Positions 60,601 through 64,000 of a DNA stretch of 64,000 nucleotides are shown piece after piece (position 1 is the first letter of the stretch; each line of letters begins with the position of its first letter). The stretch spans positions 907,321 through 971,320 of the forward strand of contig JAJEKB010021225.1 in the NCBI GenBank assembly GCA_022393335.1. Reading direction: 5' to 3'. The translations under genes and the position numbers were made by a program. The DNA comes from Macrotrachela quadricornifera. Taxonomy: Eukaryota; Rotifera; Eurotatoria; Philodinida; Philodinidae. Below the pieces are notes generated by a model. The model saw nothing but the letters and a program-made list of their open reading frames with translations, was not told where the DNA came from and ran no database searches.

Positions 60601-62017
60601 GGAGTAAACATTGACGTAGAAGCATACGTCGTTTATCTTCTGCAACTGCTGTTCGAATATTTCTTCTATCAAGACCTACACTACGTATTGTTGAATGATG
60701 AAGAATAAGTTCTCCACTTTTCAGTGTTGAAGATGCGGGTTCGTTCGTTATGGTTGGTGCATTTGTAGAATCACCTTGAATTTTTATGACTAACTTCTGA
60801 AGATCATTGAATTTATCTAAAGAAAAATCAGTTGTATATTCGACAAGTAGATGAATGGCAGCAATTGCATAGAGTTGTGCTTCTAATCTGAACTGCTTTG
60901 CATCGGCCACATGCAAACAAAGAGCCATAAATTTTCTTAATTCAATTTGTTCATTCAGATCACCATCATTGCCTAGAGTATGGCATGCAATGCGATAGTG
61001 TTCATATGCTTGACATGCATATTCTCGTTGTAGAGCAGCTAGTTCAGTTTCAGTTAAATTACGTAAACTATCGACGGTCAAATGTTGAATTTTATTCCAT
61101 TGATTCTTTCGAGCTTGACTAACATCTATTCCTTTATACCACCATTCAAGACCCAATTTTTTGAAATGTTCAACTGTTTCAGATTTGGTTCTTTCAATAT
61201 GTAATTTGGAAAGAAGAATTTCTTTTTGTGAATAAATTTCAACGAATAATTTTTGGAATAGGCATTGGTCATTAGCGTTATTTGTTCTGTCGGTGTGAAA
61301 AAGCGCGGCGAGTTTTCGAGTATGAGACTCGATATTGTGTTCAAGTAATGACACATTCGCAAATAGAGTATCACGATTGATTATAAGAAATTGAGCAAAT
61401 GCAACACGCTGTCCATATAAGTAGTCTTCGATCGCTATGTTAAATGTATCAATACCACCAAGTCGTTCTCCCATCGGATCAGTAAATGGATCATGAAGTA
61501 ATCGTGCGTTACGTTGAAGAGTATTGGCCAGTGTTTTCAATCCCAAGTAGTTCCCAAGTGACTGGCAGGGTCCAAATGATAAGAAATCATTTGTTACTGC
61601 TTGCAGATTTGCAATAATATTTTCTAATTCTGCATTCGTCCCTTCTTCGGAAACAAGTTTTATGAGATTGGCAAGGCTACTATGAACTTCATCTATTTCT
61701 TCTTTGTTGTTATCTTCAATTGTCGGCTGTATTGGCGACGATTCTTGAGGAGGAGGTGGCTGTCGTTGCTCATATTTTACTTGAAATCGATTGGCTAATT
61801 GTTCCTGTTTGATGGCATCCTGTATGCTGCCCAACAAACGAAAGAATTTGGCTTTTGCTTGAAAATATCGAGCTGAATACAAGAAGAACATAGTCTCGTC
61901 TATGAGTTCATAATCATCAATTTTCGGTTTCAACTGAGCAAAAAGTGACTCAGATTTATCTCTGTCGCCATCAGCCGCTTTAAGTAACTCAAAATAATCA
62001 TCTATTGTTTCAGACAT
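57668..62017 (-). CDS. Large patatin-like phospholipase with helical N-terminal region
   Basis: An uninterrupted 1449-residue frame, MSETIDDYFELLK to HLKGES. The C-terminal patatin domain (about 1125-1345) has the complete Ser-Asp dyad apparatus: oxyanion-hole loop IDGGGCRGI (about 1132), nucleophile motif GTSTG (Ser near 1168), and DGGVQANNP (Asp near 1308). Patatin enzymes release fatty acids from phospholipids or other lipids. A block of TPR-like helices lies at about 975-1105 (PLWFDALKYYTNARKINDHP; AWYLRAIACRKQAQFSDAHF). Near residue 500-560 a glycine/alanine-rich hydrophobic stretch (VAVALGGAATTAGVGVKIYA, GPVGSIIGASVGLISGGFVG) looks like one or two membrane-inserting helices. The first 480 residues are mostly helical, with a short proline run (QPPPPQE) near 87. 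It is much longer than simple patatins and is probably membrane-associated. Intron-less over 4.3 kb. Lipid-signalling or defence roles are possible but unproven. Confidence 0.88.
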   Translation of the reverse strand: MSETIDDYFELLKAADGDRDKSESLFAQLKPKIDDYELIDETMFFLYSARYFQAKAKFFRLLGSIQDAIKQEQLANRFQVKYEQRQPPPPQESSPIQPTIEDNNKEEIDEVHSSLANLIKLVSEEGTNAELENIIANLQAVTNDFLSFGPCQSLGNYLGLKTLANTLQRNARLLHDPFTDPMGERLGGIDTFNIAIEDYLYGQRVAFAQFLIINRDTLFANVSLLEHNIESHTRKLAALFHTDRTNNANDQCLFQKLFVEIYSQKEILLSKLHIERTKSETVEHFKKLGLEWWYKGIDVSQARKNQWNKIQHLTVDSLRNLTETELAALQREYACQAYEHYRIACHTLGNDGDLNEQIELRKFMALCLHVADAKQFRLEAQLYAIAAIHLLVEYTTDFSLDKFNDLQKLVIKIQGDSTNAPTITNEPASSTLKSGELILHHSTIRSVGLDRRNIRTAVAEDKRRMLLRQCLLRSTNLRIQTAEESILEAKLQATKSRVSGVAVALGGAATTAGVGVKIYADVMTGFAAGSLIGPVGSIIGASVGLISGGFVGYLLFKKGSELVEEPLVREELNGILGDASRSYQEGDIDSFFKHLAKPYSNFTKRLIRITLVEDHVELKVDAEMIIQNLLSHEFRPDGIAYLLILIGEGLLSGPTLQSEHHANRLDPRSANVEAQKLFREVYSSSALQERASFLDSKVTQIKLEDRAKYVRKLFQRFNRTVYSIPKEYFDDAITTPFTTRLSELAQIARLNYAISHLIEGDQENLKRSHAAIQRLKVDLQKTRHQHFFQLPQLRISALEDLLAAFGFFEETVNNPAIALRNILAIESPTSIELIDKIAIGTDSFSTCERVLIVENSTQGLAVLEQLLTTISRLNQRRLSDHTPNKGLSLDNLSEIANYYGRNFRLCRVTSHPNYGHIFEPIDKIITCGHSTTTSCVYLIVNNEQKSIIGMFVIAEPRVTYLLQQLAAAKSKTEQADLNIQIAQIFRERAEQAEIQHHLLALPLWFDALKYYTNARKINDHPVAALGLLRSMIMLGRYARAENTLIELLSTSMRTCGEAWYLRAIACRKQAQFSDAHFCAREAFRQGYADAQKELKLCEKLKADSIADRIQVYERMTTRYSVVNRAYPNYNILSIDGGGCRGIIPAFWVTELERLTKRPCSALFDMMAGTSTGAIISTALATPVTRQDARPRYKAFDILQLYRTQTSSVFAVPNSMFSRLGSSLGKSARYYDKGRSDLFHQYFDDIRVSDLLVDAVVPAVASAKNGTHLFTYNRNAGFDQCTYKIHDILMCTTAAPTYFEPYMLDSTLYVDGGVQANNPTMEAFGQALTNGVRQENIYVLSLGTGDYVPDPLHPNSNRNLLFWAANSETVVKAIFDGPQNNIDLNMSRLLNENRYHRWQVWLEKPVSLDDTSETNLNMLCDLAREQLEAMEALDSRKRLGLFIEHLKGES

Positions 62018-64000
62018 TGTTATCTACAATTACAAATATCTATCAAAATTTTAAATAAGAGAATCAAAAAACTTACTACAAAGAGAATATAACGTTCGCA
62101 TAAAACAGCAATTTCGAAAGTTTGATACGACTTGTTTTGAACAACTAATCAAACTAACTCTATGAGATCTTAAACTCGTTCATTCACATTGTTAGCAATC
62201 ATGATTATTACTTGTCAGCGCAACTTTCAAGCTAACGAGACTGAGAAATTATTACAATATGGTATACTGACTATGTGCATTTTAAAGTAGACTACTACTC
62301 ATTTCTTATATTCTTTATCAAATATTTATGTTTAGACCATTCTTGCTTGATATTCAAGTCAAATAAAACTCATTTAGTTTCATCTGCAAGGTCGAATGTA
62401 GTATGTACAGTTTCCAGTTATGATTCAATTTGTGACTGTTGAATATTTGGAACTACTTATGCTCGATAGTGTAATCGGCAAGATTGACTATCGTATCTAA
62501 TGAGAAATTCCACTCGAAATAATAGTAAAAATCAACAAGTAATGCGATACAAACGTGACTAAGTCCTCTACTGAAAGAGAAATAAAATAAAATCCTCAGT
62601 TGCGTAGTTTTGAAGTCTGGCAACTTATCTTTAATCAACATTCATTTTTTCGCAATATTAAAACTATTAGATATAATCAATTCTAATTTATTGATAACAA
62701 TAAAAACAATAACTAATTTTCATGGAGAACGGTAATCCATATTTGAACACTTCAAAGAATGCATCAAAAACCTATGACTGACCGAACTCACCTTCAAAAT
62801 CTCATTTGTCGAAAGAGTAGATCAGAAAAACTATAATTGGCTGAGATTCCTATTCTAAAATCGCATTGGACTATCACTAAATAGCAAGTAACACACGAAA
62901 ACACGAACATTTGCTCATTTTTGTGTAGTTGCTCAGCACATTACCCTCCTTACAGTAGAGAGAACTACTGGAAGGATTACTTTTTATGAATGAATATGTC
63001 ATAGATCTGTTTTGTAATATACATGAGCAAATATGAAATTAAATGCTGCATATTACGGAGTCGATAATAGCATTGATAGAAAATGAGAAATATATGTTAA
63101 GGAATTCCATCTCAGCTCATACAACACTGTTCACTTATATATAATTACAATAAAAATAAGATCGCTAAGAAATATAACATATTCATTTGGACGTCATGTA
63201 TATCTTATTTTATGTTATGACTTATTCTTATTTTAACATAATATATTCGAAGCAAAAAAGAATAAAATACTAACATTACTTACTGATAAAGAAATTCTTT
63301 ATTTCTGTCGTCATGTTGCATCATTAAATTTTTGTTGCATTCCTCTTATCTCATTTTATTTTCGTGTGGGTGGATTTATATAACATGCTTTTTCTTACAA
63401 AATACATTCAGTTATGATGAAACATATTCACATATATTGTGCGCCTGCAATACAATCGTAATAAGAGAGTCATTAAATACAAAGGCGATTTAGTTGTCTG
63501 ATACTATTTGCACACTTTGACAAAACTGTTGACTTGTTAAATGTCGAATATCATTTCATAAAGTGATCATGATTAGGCAATATTTTTCTCCTCTCATTCG
63601 ACTTTTTCCACCATAAATGAGATTATCAGCTGTTGTTATTGACATCTACTGGAATATCTAAGGATCATAATTACTTACAAGAGGTGAAACAACTGATGTT
63701 CAATGTCATCAAGTTTGTCAAAAGTGAAAAGACTAGATTTGTAATTTCATTCAATAATGTTAATGAAAGTCTTTAATGTACGCTGGATATCTCTCTGAGT
63801 TCCATTGCAAAACTGAAAAGTGAGATGAAAGAAGAGAAAGATAAAGTGACAAGCGAAATAAAGAAGATCAACCAGAAGAAGAAAATCAAAGAGGTTTAAG
63901 AAAATCAGGCGATTCTTCGACTTTGTCATCCACAACAAGGATCGGCCTCATCATTGCCTTCTGCCGCAGCTGCTGCCACAACGAAAACCTTGATAATCGT
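62018..64000. other. Upstream region of the patatin gene and right window edge
   Basis: Mostly AT-rich without genes. From about 63830 to the edge the composition becomes more protein-like on the plus strand (a frame reading DKRNKEDQPEEENQRGLRKS then GDSSTLSSTTRIGLII), so an exon of a gene continuing beyond the window may begin here; two frames are open, and I cannot choose. Confidence 0.35.

Noticed and set aside
1..64000. tRNA or rRNA genes
   Set aside because: I looked for B-box-like GGTTCGANNCC words and conserved rRNA blocks and found none with a supporting cloverleaf; a covariance-model scan would be decisive.

Overview
The window looks like a gene-poor, repeat-rich stretch of a eukaryotic, AT-rich animal genome, most likely a bdelloid rotifer such as Adineta or Rotaria. 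That identification is an inference. It rests on short GT-AG introns (the clearest is 64 bp), ADP-ribosyltransferase/TPR proteins of a kind I associate with bdelloids, a fungal-looking short-chain dehydrogenase without visible introns, and many different decayed DNA transposons. I saw no bacterial gene organisation, CRISPR array, rRNA or convincing tRNA.

Layout. 1.1-4.0 kb (minus): an amidase-signature pseudogene broken by in-frame stops and by a 1.3 kb non-autonomous hAT-like element with an exact 8-bp target duplication; a second hAT-like element sits inside the first. 5.8-8.2 kb: two short inverted-repeat elements. 11.0-16.1 kb (plus): two tandem paralogues of an ADP-ribosyltransferase fold plus TPR protein. 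The second has an intact R-S-ExE set of residues; the first has lost most of it. 18.2-19.7 kb: a broken B-box/coiled-coil gene and a weak retroelement relic. 20.5-21.3 kb (minus): an atypical short-chain dehydrogenase. 26.3-27.9 kb (minus): a secreted M28 metallo-aminopeptidase with a PA domain and one 64-bp intron.

30.2-36.8 kb: a 6.6 kb element with 0.66-0.79 kb terminal inverted repeats made partly of tandem repeats, flanked by a 9-bp direct repeat, and carrying at least two exons of an unrecognised gene. 36.9-37.9 kb: a piggyBac-like TTAA-flanked inverted-repeat element. 38.6-41.8 kb (minus): a 1066-residue protein with glycine-rich N-terminal tracts. 42.5-49.7 kb: a second large (7.3 kb) inverted-repeat unit. 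Inside it lie a dead mariner transposase, a decayed Helitron (HUH Rep plus Pif1-like helicase) and a multi-exon coiled-coil gene whose 3' end now runs in frame into the Helitron. 50.1-52.9 kb: a 2.85 kb near-palindrome. 53-54.4 kb: a short gene relic and two short CCG-rich inverted-repeat copies. 57.7-62.0 kb (minus): a 1449-residue protein ending in a patatin phospholipase domain.

The apparently intact genes (two ART/TPR genes, the dehydrogenase, the M28 peptidase, the glycine-rich protein and the patatin protein) do not form an evident pathway; they are isolated genes between transposon clusters. The feature of most general interest is that the two largest inverted-repeat units both have copy-number-variable tandem repeats in their arms and both contain spliced, host-like gene fragments, not a recognisable transposase of their own. 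All coordinates and splice sites were read by eye; a few boundaries may be off by a base or more.
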